Shown here in pieces: positions 35,358 through 43,234 of a stretch of 64,000 nucleotides of DNA. Position numbers and translations under genes: made by a program. Where the stretch lies: NCBI GenBank assembly GCA_015709495.1, contig CP054189.1, positions 434,001-498,000 of the forward strand, written 5' to 3'. Numbering within the stretch: the stretch's first letter is position 1; each line of letters starts with the position of its first letter. The DNA comes from Chthonomonadaceae bacterium. GTDB taxonomy: Bacteria; Armatimonadota; Fimbriimonadia; Fimbriimonadales; Fimbriimonadaceae. The notes beneath the pieces were generated by a model. The model worked only from the letters and a program-made list of their open reading frames with translations, did not search any database and was not told the origin of the DNA.

Positions 35358-35391
35358 AGGTGTCCAACAATTTCGCCGCATTTCAGAGATT

Positions 35392-35454
35392 CCCCCTCGC
35401 CCGTCCGAGGGAGAGGGGGCCAGGGGGTGAGGGATTCCCTCCTGGTCGCTCGCG
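35392..35454 (+). repeat. 63-bp CCCCTC/GAGGGG repeat, copy 2
   Basis: Second copy of the 63-bp unit, eleven bases beyond the IS3 right end. In copy 1 the unit follows an AACGAAGGA-ending 80-bp repeat; here that partner is replaced by the IS and a short unique stretch. Confidence 0.8.
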
Positions 35455-35531
35455 AATGCGGTGGCCACGGGGGTTGAGCCGTCGATGCTGTCTGGTCTGG
35501 GACTGTCGGGCCAAGCGCGAGCCGTTGCTGC

Positions 35532-36365
35532 TCAACCTTTGAATTCCGGATGCTCTCGAGAAAAGGCGATTGCCCATGCCGAGCGTTTGTTAGCTTCGAG
35601 CCAGGATTGAAGCTCCTTCTTATGTAGGGTTGCCTTGTCGTTACGGCCGAGCTTCTTGGCCCTTTCATAAAGGTGCAATAGGGCTCGCTCCGGAAAGAGG
35701 TCCTTACCCCCAGCGTCATAGGCTTTCTTCATGAGGTCGTAGCTCTTGGAAGCGTTGGATTCGCGAATGGCGGCGATCTCCAGTACCATAGGGTCGTTGG
35801 GGTTGAGCTTCTTCATCATGCCGAAAAGTTCTGCGAGTCGCCGGTCCTTGTCAGGATCGGCGACGATGCGGACGAACTTTACCTTTGTAGGCTTGCCGTT
35901 GACCTTGATCGTCTCATAGGAGTATTCCTCTTTCGGGGGTGCCAGTCCCGGCTCATAGCTAGAATACAGGCGCAGCCACCAGTAGTACCCTGCCAAAGCG
36001 GCTGCATCGCCTTCAAGCACGTGGGGAACTTTCCTACAGGACTCGAATACCCCTGTAAAGTCAGGCATTCCCCTGGGTGCGGGGATACCATAGCCGACAT
36101 GTGCCCGTAGCAGCATCTCCCAATAGTAGCTTCTCATAAATCCATAGAGAAACTTCTCGCCCGACTTCTCTTGGATGAGCTTCTTGAAAGCCGCCGCATA
36201 TTCTCCCAGCCGCTCGGACGCGACCGCCTTCCTAACGACCCTCTCTTGGTCGAGGGTCGTGCGCGACGAGAGAATCTCGGTCTCGTAGACGGATCGCTGC
36301 TTCTGCGGCCCAGCGACCGCAAACACGATACACGCTACCAGAGCAAACCCGCTTCGACTCCCCAT
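35532..36365 (-). CDS. Exported hypothetical protein
   Basis: 277 residues from ATG 36365, chosen because it starts a signal peptide (GSRSGFALVACIVFAVAG). The mature part is alpha-helical: SERLGEYAAAFKKLIQ, LAGYYWWLRLYSSYE and LLHLYERAKKLGRND resemble tetratricopeptide-like helical pairs, though no clean TPR is seen. It is lodged between the IS3 element and the RAYT locus, so it may be a passenger gene of the accessory island. No recognised family. Confidence 0.6.
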   Translation of the reverse strand: MGSRSGFALVACIVFAVAGPQKQRSVYETEILSSRTTLDQERVVRKAVASERLGEYAAAFKKLIQEKSGEKFLYGFMRSYYWEMLLRAHVGYGIPAPRGMPDFTGVFESCRKVPHVLEGDAAALAGYYWWLRLYSSYEPGLAPPKEEYSYETIKVNGKPTKVKFVRIVADPDKDRRLAELFGMMKKLNPNDPMVLEIAAIRESNASKSYDLMKKAYDAGGKDLFPERALLHLYERAKKLGRNDKATLHKKELQSWLEANKRSAWAIAFSREHPEFKG

Positions 36366-36458
36366 GCCCTCTCCCAATATCATAGCAGGAAACTCCACAC
36401 CTGCACTTCGAAGCCAAGAAAGTTCGGATCATGAAGCCGCCCATCTCCCGCCGGGTGC

Positions 36459-36486
36459 CCCGGTCTGACTCGCAGAGCAGACCGGG
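36459..36486 (+). repeat. REP-type hairpin upstream of the RAYT gene
   Basis: Perfect 9-base arms CCCGGTCTG (36459-36467) and CAGACCGGG (36478-36486) with an inner CTC-GCA-GAG mini-stem and one bulged A. It is preceded by GGGTGC. The bulge on the 5' side gives the repeat a direction, which here is opposite to the two copies downstream of the RAYT gene. Confidence 0.8.
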
Positions 36487-36507
36487 TATCACAACACCAG
36501 TCCAACC

Positions 36508-37029
36508 ATGGAACGAAGTCGATCCAATAAGCGAATCGAATTGGCTGGGGACTCCAGATTCCTGACTTTCTCCTGTTACCACAGGCTCCCCCTCTTAAGG
36601 AGCGACTGGGCGAAGGACGCCGTCGTCGAGTATCTCGCCCACACGAAGAGCCGCTTGGACTTCCGGCTCTACGCTTTTGTGGCGATGCCCGACCATTTGC
36701 ACTTGCTGCTTCGCCCAAACGCCGAGGTTGCAAACGTGCGCCGCATCATGTCGGCGCTAAAGTCGAGGACGGCTACGGCAGTATTGGAGCGTCTGAAGCG
36801 CGAAAGCCCTTCGTTGGCCGAACGGGTTAGGGACGCCAAGGGCCAGTATCATCTTTGGCAGCCAGGGGGAGGTTACGATCGCAACATTCACTCTCACGAC
36901 GAATTCCTTGAGAAAGTGAAGTACATTGACGAGAATCCGGTGCGGCGCGGACTCGCCGAACGTGCGGAAGACTACGTCTGGTCCTCTGCGGGATCGGCGG
37001 CACTGGTACGAGACCCGTGGGAGGACTGA
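36508..37029 (+). CDS. REP-associated tyrosine transposase (RAYT)
   Basis: 173 residues from ATG 36508. It belongs to the Y1/IS200-like HUH superfamily: the motif AMPDHLHLLLRP carries the metal-binding His pair, and the catalytic Tyr is in KVKYIDENPVRRGL, the typical RAYT ending. RAYTs are single-copy domesticated transposases thought to move or copy REP hairpins. A REP hairpin lies 22 bases upstream and two inverted copies lie just downstream. The frame is undamaged, so the enzyme could be active. Confidence 0.9.
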   Translation: MERSRSNKRIELAGDSRFLTFSCYHRLPLLRSDWAKDAVVEYLAHTKSRLDFRLYAFVAMPDHLHLLLRPNAEVANVRRIMSALKSRTATAVLERLKRESPSLAERVRDAKGQYHLWQPGGGYDRNIHSHDEFLEKVKYIDENPVRRGLAERAEDYVWSSAGSAALVRDPWED

Positions 37030-37059
37030 GATCCCTCCCATGCTCGACGGCTGAGTCGT

Positions 37060-37087
37060 CCCGGTCTGCCCTACGGGTCAGACCGGG
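37060..37087 (-). repeat. REP-type hairpin, downstream copy 1
   Basis: Same 9-base arms as the upstream hairpin; the inner stem is CCC-TAC-GGG and the bulged base is T on the 3' side, so this copy is inverted. It is the core of a 59-bp unit at 37037-37095. Confidence 0.8.
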
Positions 37088-37174
37088 GCACCCGAGACCG
37101 TGTCTGCTTCACCCGTTTCTGGAGCCAAGGCCGTGGGTGAACTGAGAAACCCCCATGCTCGACGGCTGAGTCGT

Positions 37175-37202
37175 CCCGGTCTGCCCTGCGGGTCAGACCG
37201 GG
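37175..37202 (-). repeat. REP-type hairpin, downstream copy 2
   Basis: Core of a second 59-bp unit (37152-37210) that differs from the unit at 37037-37095 at a single base, in the hairpin loop. Both units carry the same flank TGCTCGACGGCTGAGTCG, and 56 unique bases separate them. Confidence 0.8.
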
Positions 37203-37284
37203 GCACCCGAAACTGGGTCTCTCCCTGCTCATCCTTGCCCCGCCACTGGCACAATCAAGGGTCGCGCAGCCCCGACCTCCCAGG

Positions 37285-37290
37285 TACAAT
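37285..37290 (+). promoter_or_regulatory. -10-like hexamer before the 37.3-kb gene
   Basis: GG-TACAAT ends exactly 6 bases before ATG 37297, leaving only CCTCTC. The transcript would begin at the start codon. Confidence 0.45.
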
Positions 37291-37296
37291 CCTCTC

Positions 37297-37632
37297 ATGC
37301 CCAAGTTCAAAGAGAACGACCGTGTCCGGATCGTCACGCGGGAGACGACGCCCGAAGACCGTATGATGAACCGGTACTTCGACCACATGGCCGGGCTCAC
37401 GGGTACCGTTCAGAACGTCTACGGCAGAGACCAAATCGCGGTCAAGATCGACGTCGAATCCGCCGGCGCGGTCGCGCGAGACGTTCATAAGGTCTCAACC
37501 AAGCGGATGAGAGAGAAATTCGCCTCTTCGATTGGGGAAGAGCAGAAAAAGGAACTCACGAAGGAAGAACTGGAGTTCACGCCTCATTACATGCTTCTGC
37601 TCCGCGAAGCCGATCTCGAATCGCTGAAGTGA
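37297..37632 (+). CDS. Small SH3/KOW-like protein
   Basis: 111 residues. The first 60 residues read as a small beta barrel: KENDRVRIVTRE, MAGLTGTVQNVYGRDQIAVKID is the pattern of KOW or nitrile-hydratase-beta SH3 domains. The rest is a charged helix (REKFASSIGEEQKKELTKEELE) and a short tail. Such domains often bind RNA or proteins. It stands alone between the REP repeats and a convergent DUF1501 gene, ending six bases from it. Confidence 0.65.
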   Translation: MPKFKENDRVRIVTRETTPEDRMMNRYFDHMAGLTGTVQNVYGRDQIAVKIDVESAGAVARDVHKVSTKRMREKFASSIGEEQKKELTKEELEFTPHYMLLLREADLESLK

Positions 37633-37638
37633 TCGGGT

Positions 37639-39000
37639 CTAGAGCACGAACGAGGCCGAAGGCCGGGCAGAGAAGCTCGGAAACACCTCGAGGCTCGAAT
37701 CGCTCCCCGAATGCCACGCGAGCGCTTCTGAGAGAATCTGCCGGTAGTCGGTGGTGACCCGCAAGTCTCCAGGTTCTTCGAGTTGGTCCTTCCGCATCCC
37801 GGGCCATTCTCCGGCCACCTTTCCTCCGGCGACGGTCGGCCCGAGGAGCATCATCACCGAACCCCGGCCGTGGTCGGTCCCCAACGTGACGTTTTCGTAC
37901 GCCCGGCGGCCAAACTCAGTCTGTACGACGACCGTCACGCGCTCGCGAAAGGCGCGGATGTCGGCGGCAAAGGCGGCCAGCGAACGGGCGAGGTCGTCGA
38001 GCAAACCCGTGAGCAATCCCTCGGAACGACCCTGCCCGAAATGGGTATCCCAGCCCCCTCGGTCGAGACAAGCGACCTCGAGGCCTAGGCCGGTCTTAAT
38101 CATCACCGCAACCTGCCGCAGCCCCCGCCCGAGTTCGGAATCGGGGTAGGCGACGCCCCTTTCTGACGGATACGAATCCAGATCGATCTTCGAGAGCGAA
38201 TCCAGCACCTCGAGCGTTTGTCGCCCCGCTTCCCGAACGGCATCGCTTCCCCCCTCGTAAAGCTCGCCGAGCCCTTTCTGGAAGCTCTCGACCCACTTGC
38301 GGTCGCCGGATGAAAGTCGAAAGTCGTCGAGAGACTCCAGTTGAATGGCGTGCGTGGCCCCTCGAAGGGAGTCGGGCATGGTCGAACTCAGCGCGACGGC
38401 TCGAAGCGGGGAGAGCGGTTCGGCGGCAGTTGCGTTCAAGTACCTCGCCAGCCAACCGCTCGAAGCGGAAGCTTTTGCGGTCGCAACCCCGCGCTCCATC
38501 GCGCTCATCGCTTCGAAGTGCGAGCGAGTTAGGTCGTTGGAGCCGACCGCGTGAACCACGGAGAGCCGCCCTTCACGAAACAGCGGTAGGAGCGGCGCGA
38601 GCGCAGGATTGAGCCCGAAGAAACCATCCAAGTCGAGGGTCCGATCGATGCTCGATGAAGTCTTGTCGTTCGGGGCCTTCAACCCAAGCGTCGGGCGGAG
38701 CCTGTGATAGTCGTCTTCGGCATAGGGTACGACTGCGTTGAGGCCGTCCAATCCCCCCCGCAGGAACAGCACCACGAGGATTCTACCGTCGTCCTTCCCC
38801 TTGCTTGGCCGCAGGGTGAGTTCAGCGAGCGCGCTCCTTTGGGCGCCCAGCCACCCAATCCAACCGAGCGCAGCCGTCGTGAGGAGAGTGCGGCGGCTGA
38901 GGGGAGTGAGAGAGGCGCCCATGGGTTGCTCCTCGGCAATCGAAGCGTCCGAGCGCGACTCGCGCCCCGTTCCATCACAAGCCATCCAATCCTTCTTCAT
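37639..39000 (-). CDS. DUF1501 domain-containing protein (Tat-exported)
   Basis: 453 residues. A twin-arginine signal (SRRTLLTTAALGWIGWLG) lies near residues 35-55 after an unusually long polar leader. The DUF1501 body shows VLFLRGGLDGLNAVVPY, SHFEAMSAMERG, DRGGWDTHFGQ and TEFGRRAYENVTLGTDHGRGSVMMLLG, which resemble the metal sites of alkaline-phosphatase/sulfatase-like enzymes. These proteins are almost always paired with DUF1800, as here with a four-base gap. Function is unproven; a role in extracellular polymer or surface processing is often proposed. Confidence 0.88.
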   Translation of the reverse strand: MKKDWMACDGTGRESRSDASIAEEQPMGASLTPLSRRTLLTTAALGWIGWLGAQRSALAELTLRPSKGKDDGRILVVLFLRGGLDGLNAVVPYAEDDYHRLRPTLGLKAPNDKTSSSIDRTLDLDGFFGLNPALAPLLPLFREGRLSVVHAVGSNDLTRSHFEAMSAMERGVATAKASASSGWLARYLNATAAEPLSPLRAVALSSTMPDSLRGATHAIQLESLDDFRLSSGDRKWVESFQKGLGELYEGGSDAVREAGRQTLEVLDSLSKIDLDSYPSERGVAYPDSELGRGLRQVAVMIKTGLGLEVACLDRGGWDTHFGQGRSEGLLTGLLDDLARSLAAFAADIRAFRERVTVVVQTEFGRRAYENVTLGTDHGRGSVMMLLGPTVAGGKVAGEWPGMRKDQLEEPGDLRVTTDYRQILSEALAWHSGSDSSLEVFPSFSARPSASFVL

Positions 39001-39004
39001 CGTT

Positions 39005-40468
39005 CTATCTCCACTGAAACTCCGGGCTGGCGAGGGCCAATGCCGCGACCAATCCCAGATTCTCGGGGTCGCTCGCGGCGCGAACGATCGCCTTCACGGG
39101 TTCGTCGTCCGCGCGCCGGGACAAGACGGTCGCGGCGATCGCCGAAGCAGAGTCGCCCCCGTGAGCCGCCGCCAGGGCCTTGAGGACGAGTTGCGTGCGG
39201 GGGAGTTCGTTCGAGCCCAATGCCAGAGCGAACGACCACCTCGGCAACATCGATCCCGTCCAAGAAACGGTGTCGTCGGGGTAGCCGTCGGGCATGGGCC
39301 ACTCGTAAAGGGGCTGGCCCATCGAGTCGATATGCTTGAGGATCGACCTGTCGCAGTCGGTGTCGGCGCGCAAAGCCCTGAGCGCCGAAGCTACCCAGTC
39401 GAACGGACGTTTGAGAATCGGCCGAGACTCATCCAGCCCCGATGCGAGGATCGCACGAACGGCTGAACGAATGTCGCCGGCCCGCTTGGGGTCGTTCGAA
39501 GCCGTGAACGCCGTAACCGCAACGTCGTAGGCTCGCGGGGCGTCGTCGCCCAAGAAAAGGCGGCAGAGCTTCCGGCAGATGAACTTCGCCGTCGAAGGAT
39601 GGCGCGAGAGGATGTGGAGCACACGATCGAGATCACGCTCCCCGCCCCCTGTGGGGATTGACTGGCCGAGCAGCCGCTTGGGGCCGTCGTCGTGAAGGTC
39701 TGGATCGAACCTGATCCTGCCTCGCGGCCGAAGAAACCTCGTCTCCACGGTCCATCCCGTCAGGCATCGCGCCAGCTCCTTGATGTCCTGGTACGTATAG
39801 CCACCGTCCACCCCCAGCGTATGGAGTTCGAGCAGTTCGCGAGCGTAGTTTTCGTTGGGCACCCCGGAGCGGTTTTGTTGGTTGTCGAGGTACTCGATCA
39901 TGGCGGGGCTGGTCGCCGACTCGCGGAGCATGTCGGAAAACCACCCGAGCGCGTGGTCCCGAACCACCCGCCGCTCATCGTCTGGTTTCGAATACACTCC
40001 GCGAGCCTTCCGGGCATAGATGTTGAAGTGGTTCGTCCAGAAATCGGCGAGGCGCTCCTTGAGCTGGTTTCGGCTGTAAACGGCCCTTAAGAGCGCCGCG
40101 CGCTGCAACTGCTCGAGGGCAAGCTCCTCCGGGACATCCTCCAATTCGGCGGAATGCACTCGGTTCACGTCGAGCCGATTCAGCGCGAATTCGAGGTGGG
40201 GCTCTTCAGAAAGGTCCCCTCGCAGTTGCTCCTCGATATACATGGCAGCGCCCATCAGCTTCACCCGAGCCACCTGGCCGGGGGTCGGACCAAACCCTGT
40301 TCGGTCAATCAACCGAACGAGGGGATCGACCGGCCCTTCCGGCAAGGCGATTCGGTCGGGTAAGGGAGCGCGGCTGACGGAACGGGCGATCCGCTCGCAA
40401 CCGGCAAGCGACGCTGCGCCTCCCGCCAACGCAGCCCATTTGAGCGCGGTGCGGCGGCTGAGTTTCAT
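39005..40468 (-). CDS. DUF1800 domain-containing protein (Tat lipoprotein)
   Basis: 487 residues. ATG 40468 follows a possible GTG at 40471. The signal is a twin-arginine lipoprotein type (SRRTALKWAALAGGAASLAGC). DUF1800 hallmarks are RTGFGPTPGQVARV, FWTNHFNIYARK, NENYARELLELHTLGVDGGYTYQDIKELARCLTGW and SRHPSTAKFICRKLCRLF. It overlaps the membrane-protein gene upstream and is followed by DUF1501. The couple is common in Planctomycetes, Armatimonadota and marine Proteobacteria. Confidence 0.9.
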   Translation of the reverse strand: MKLSRRTALKWAALAGGAASLAGCERIARSVSRAPLPDRIALPEGPVDPLVRLIDRTGFGPTPGQVARVKLMGAAMYIEEQLRGDLSEEPHLEFALNRLDVNRVHSAELEDVPEELALEQLQRAALLRAVYSRNQLKERLADFWTNHFNIYARKARGVYSKPDDERRVVRDHALGWFSDMLRESATSPAMIEYLDNQQNRSGVPNENYARELLELHTLGVDGGYTYQDIKELARCLTGWTVETRFLRPRGRIRFDPDLHDDGPKRLLGQSIPTGGGERDLDRVLHILSRHPSTAKFICRKLCRLFLGDDAPRAYDVAVTAFTASNDPKRAGDIRSAVRAILASGLDESRPILKRPFDWVASALRALRADTDCDRSILKHIDSMGQPLYEWPMPDGYPDDTVSWTGSMLPRWSFALALGSNELPRTQLVLKALAAAHGGDSASAIAATVLSRRADDEPVKAIVRAASDPENLGLVAALALASPEFQWR

Positions 40469-40989
40469 CACACCCCCTCAGGGTTTACGGCCAATCCCGC
40501 GCGGCTCGGAGACCGCCCCAGAAGAGCCATTACCCCCGCGCCGACCGACACGAACAGCATCGCGGGGACGAACACGAACCACCCCAAAAGGGGCAGTAAC
40601 CCCGAGGCGACGAGGATCGCCGAGCCCTTGGCGACCGCCCGGAACTCCGAAAGCGCGGGGTCGAGGGGTCGCAGCCGCTCACCCGCAAGAAGCGCAAGAC
40701 CCCCGCTTCCCACGGCGGCCAAGCTCAGCACGGAAAGATAAACCAGCGTCCCGGCCAGCTTCGGGCCCGGAAGGGGAAGGCTGATGAGGGAGATTGAGAT
40801 GAACCCGGCGACCAACGAAATCGCCGCTCCCAAGAGAAACGCTCCCCAAGGATGACTCTGAATGATCTCGCTCGCCCGGTCGGATTTGGCCGAGAACAAC
40901 ATCGACACTCCGACCATCAAGGCCCAGATCGCCAAACAGACTCCAAAAAGAACCGCTACGACGGAAAACACATCGCCCAATGCAACCAT
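40468..40989 (-). CDS. Four-helix membrane protein
   Basis: 173 residues from ATG 40989, selected because GGAGG lies 6 bases upstream. Four hydrophobic segments (about residues 5-28, 50-70, 80-100 and 120-150) with short loops and a C-terminal tail SPSRAGLAVNPEGV. No known family. Its stop overlaps the DUF1800 start, so the three genes form one operon; it may be the membrane partner of the DUF1800/DUF1501 pair. Confidence 0.65.
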   Translation of the reverse strand: MVALGDVFSVVAVLFGVCLAIWALMVGVSMLFSAKSDRASEIIQSHPWGAFLLGAAISLVAGFISISLISLPLPGPKLAGTLVYLSVLSLAAVGSGGLALLAGERLRPLDPALSEFRAVAKGSAILVASGLLPLLGWFVFVPAMLFVSVGAGVMALLGRSPSRAGLAVNPEGV

Positions 40990-41163
40990 TTCTTGCCTCC
41001 TGGCGAGTGGCGGTTTCGCCCCCCGCCCACGTTGCAGGTACAAGGCGGTGAATCAGCAGGTTGCGCGAGGTGGGACCATTGGCAACGAGACCCAGTAATG
41101 CGCAAAGCGCCCAGGGCGGCGAGCCGTCCCGAGCGCCTTGTCGCGCAGTTGCGGACCCTTCGG

Positions 41164-41343
41164 TCAGTTTCCGCCCTGACCTTCCTGAGGGGGAGCGACC
41201 TCCCCTCTCTCAGCGGCCAGCTTTTCTGCTTCCTTCTTGTTCTCTTCGTAACGGTTCAACTGGTCGTCGCGCGAGATTTGGCCCACGCCGCATCCAACTG
41301 CGACCACGGCCGCCAATCCGAGAATCCAAGTCAGTTTTCGCAT
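41164..41343 (-). CDS. Very small lipoprotein following the pseudopilin gene
   Basis: 59 residues from ATG 41343, two bases after the pseudopilin stop. The signal peptide MRKLTWILGLAAVVAVGC ends in a lipobox Cys at residue 18. The mature part is short and charged (DDQLNRYEENKKEAEKLAAERGE) and ends in a Pro/Gln/Gly tail. Codon bias is that of a real gene. Such tiny lipoproteins are easily missed. Tight linkage suggests it works with, or anchors, the pseudopilin. Confidence 0.7.
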   Translation of the reverse strand: MRKLTWILGLAAVVAVGCGVGQISRDDQLNRYEENKKEAEKLAAERGEVAPPQEGQGGN

Positions 41344-41345
41344 GG

Positions 41346-42317
41346 TTAGTTGGTCAAACCCCAGAACGGGTAATTGATGTTCAGGTTCAGCGCCGACGAA
41401 GTGACCGACGGGCGGAACGTTCCCGAACTGATCCCGCAGAGGGTGTTGGCGTCGAGAGTCACGTTGAACTCAGCAGCGGTGGGCGTCCAGGCAAGGAACT
41501 GCCCAGCAGGTACCGCCTTGGCGGAGCCATCGGCAAACCCAACGACCACGTTTCCACCCACGGTCGCACGGGGGTCCGGCTCGTTACCGAACACGCATCC
41601 AGCCCCGGACGCCTTCATGAAGTTGGCGCGCCAGAACTCACGAACCGCCATCGGGTAAACAGTCTGTGTGGAGAGCGGATTCTGATCCGTGGTCACAGTC
41701 ACAGGAGCGAAACTGATCTCGGGGTTGCCCATTTCAAACAGCAGCATGGCCTTCGACACGTCGGGGAGCCCCGATTGTCGGCCACCGAGCCAGCTATTGC
41801 GCAGCCTCCCTGCGGCAGTTGCAGAGCGGTTCCACGTGTTGAGCGCGCCCGTCAGCGCGAGGTTGATCGCGAACGAACCCATGATCTGGCCGCACTGCGT
41901 CCACTGGCCCTGCGGGCAAGAAAACGTGTTGGCATTGATCGTCGTCCGAGCGGGGTGCTCGAACAACTGGATGTTCTTCACATAGGGCACGACCCACTTC
42001 TGCCATGAGTAGTGGTTCATGCGGAACGGGTAGCCGTTCGTGCCGTTGCACCAAGGCGACGGGTCGCCGGTCTGGTTGTTCAACGCAGTATTCAACGAAC
42101 TGTTCAAGTAGCAGTCGTCGTTGCGCGGGTAGGTGTCGTCCGCGTCCGCCATGTACATCAGTACGGCCAAACCGATCTGCTTCTGGTTGGAGATCGCCGC
42201 AGCTTTCTTTGCCGCGACTTTGGCCTGTGCGAACACGGGGAAAAGAATCGCCGCAAGAATCGCGATAATCGCAATCACGACCAGCAGCTCAATCAGGGTA
42301 AATGCCTTTCGATGCAT
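41346..42317 (-). CDS. Pseudopilin-like protein with type IV prepilin N-terminus
   Basis: 323 residues from ATG 42317 (GGAGG ends 6 bases upstream; an in-frame TTG precedes it). The N-terminus is the prepilin signal [20 protein letters not shown], with Ala instead of Gly before the cleavage site, then [10 protein letters not shown], a signature seen in many paralogues of Armatimonadota and DUF1559-type proteins. The C-terminal domain contains [13 protein letters not shown], close to the H-X9-DG type ending of such pseudopilins. It would be processed by a prepilin peptidase and exported by a type II/IV machinery not encoded here. Confidence 0.85.
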   Translation of the reverse strand: MHRKAFTLIELLVVIAIIAILAAILFPVFAQAKVAAKKAAAISNQKQIGLAVLMYMADADDTYPRNDDCYLNSSLNTALNNQTGDPSPWCNGTNGYPFRMNHYSWQKWVVPYVKNIQLFEHPARTTINANTFSCPQGQWTQCGQIMGSFAINLALTGALNTWNRSATAAGRLRNSWLGGRQSGLPDVSKAMLLFEMGNPEISFAPVTVTTDQNPLSTQTVYPMAVREFWRANFMKASGAGCVFGNEPDPRATVGGNVVVGFADGSAKAVPAGQFLAWTPTAAEFNVTLDANTLCGISSGTFRPSVTSSALNLNINYPFWGLTN

Positions 42318-42499
42318 CAATGTCCTCCGTAGAATGCTGGACTCTCACGCCTCCGAGGAGTCGCAAGGAGCAATGAAGGGGAATCCGGGCGCCCCTCACG
42401 CTTGTCCATTGGGAAGTCTAGCACCCTAGGATTAAGCGCGGGTTATGTTCTTCCCGGCATTTGTACGGAGTTTTCCACAGACGCGCTCTTGCGAAGTGC

Positions 42500-42517
42500 A
42501 ACTTCCGAGCGGAAGTT
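42500..42517. promoter_or_regulatory. 18-bp palindrome
   Basis: AACTTCCG-AG-CGGAAGTT is a perfect dyad, set in the 280-bp gap between the exported-protein terminator and the pseudopilin gene. It could be an operator for the pseudopilin promoter or the top of an RNA hairpin. No regulator gene is nearby. Confidence 0.35.
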
Positions 42518-42532
42518 CTCACGTATTGCGGC

Positions 42533-42564
42533 AAAAAAAGCCCGCCTTCGTTGCCGAAAGCGGG
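42533..42564 (-). terminator. Intrinsic terminator after the exported protein gene
   Basis: On the minus strand CCCGCTTTCG-GCAA-CGAAGGCGGG (42564-42541) folds into a 10-bp stem with one G-T pair, followed by CTTTTTTTG. It lies 33 bases past the stop of the exported protein at 42597. Confidence 0.85.
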
Positions 42565-42596
42565 CGAGAGGTCAACCCATGCAATCGAAACGAGCG

Positions 42597-43094
42597 CTAT
42601 TCGAGAACGCGCTCGAAAACGGCAATGTCGCCATCGCGGACGTGGCCTTCCCATTGGAAGCGGAAGCTGCCCTGAGCGGCCTCGAACAGTACCGCCAGCA
42701 CGTCGGGCGCGACGGAAGGGGGCGGATCGCCAGGACGGCGATTGTCGGCGACGCGAACGACCACAACGCCAGGAATCTCACGCCCGCCCAGGCGGGCCAC
42801 TGCCCGTCCGGAAAAGTGCGCGCGATTTCCGTCCTTTTCGAAGCGGGCCGCGTTCCTCATGTGGATCGAAAGCTCGGGGTGAGTCACGCTCACTCGGGGC
42901 ACGGCGAAAGTAAACGGGCCGCGCACGTCGACCCGATCGCCCGACGTTCGCTTCACAACGTCCATCGCGAAAGTCGCCGGAACGCCTTGCTGGTTGACGG
43001 CAACTCCGCGCCCACGAGCGCCTTGAACTACCACCACGGCAAGGGCCAACGCCGACACGGCCACGCCGACCGCAATCAGAAGTCTCTTCTTCAT
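42597..43094 (-). CDS. Exported hypothetical protein
   Basis: 165 residues from ATG 43094, preceded by GGAG 10-13 bases upstream. The signal segment KKRLLIAVGVAVSALALAVVVV is followed by about 140 residues rich in beta strands (FTFAVPRVSVTHPELSI, GREIPGVVVVRVADNRRPGDPPP, QGSFRFQWEGHV). No family recognised. A clear intrinsic terminator follows, so it is a one-gene unit. Confidence 0.65.
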   Translation of the reverse strand: MKKRLLIAVGVAVSALALAVVVVQGARGRGVAVNQQGVPATFAMDVVKRTSGDRVDVRGPFTFAVPRVSVTHPELSIHMRNAARFEKDGNRAHFSGRAVARLGGREIPGVVVVRVADNRRPGDPPPSVAPDVLAVLFEAAQGSFRFQWEGHVRDGDIAVFERVLE

Positions 43095-43222
43095 CGTAAT
43101 CTGTCTCCTCTGGATCTCGACTGGGGCAACTGACATGCGCCACAGACCTACACGCTGTAACGATGCCCGCTGCGAAGTGTTCACTGAGTTCTTTGTGAAG
43201 TCGATCAGCGCCCGATTGCCGG

Positions 43223-43228
43223 TAAACT
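43223..43228 (+). promoter_or_regulatory. -10-like hexamer before the CoA-transferase gene
   Basis: GG-TAAACT ends exactly 6 bases before ATG 43235, with GGGACC between. Same geometry as several other starts in the window. Confidence 0.45.
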
Positions 43229-43234
43229 GGGACC

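Larger units (their letters stand above)
34162..35380 (+). mobile_element. IS3-family insertion sequence, apparently intact
   Basis: 1219 bp. The ends are 23-bp terminal inverted repeats, 34162-34184 and 35358-35380, identical at 21 positions and beginning TG / ending CA as usual for IS3. Inside are orfA and orfB in overlapping frames with a slippery A7 run and a full DD(35)E triad. No 3-4 bp target duplication is visible: the flanks read GTGCCC on the left and TTTCAG on the right. The element separates two copies of a 63-bp repeat, so it sits inside a repeat array and its original target may have recombined. Confidence 0.93.

Noticed and set aside
33924-37210. CRISPR array
   Set aside because: Repeats are long, few, hairpin-bearing and unevenly spaced, and no cas gene is present.
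37245-37262. Sigma-54 promoter (TGGCAC) before the 37.3-kb gene
   Set aside because: The GC of the -12 element is not at the required spacing; the TACAAT hexamer explains the start better.
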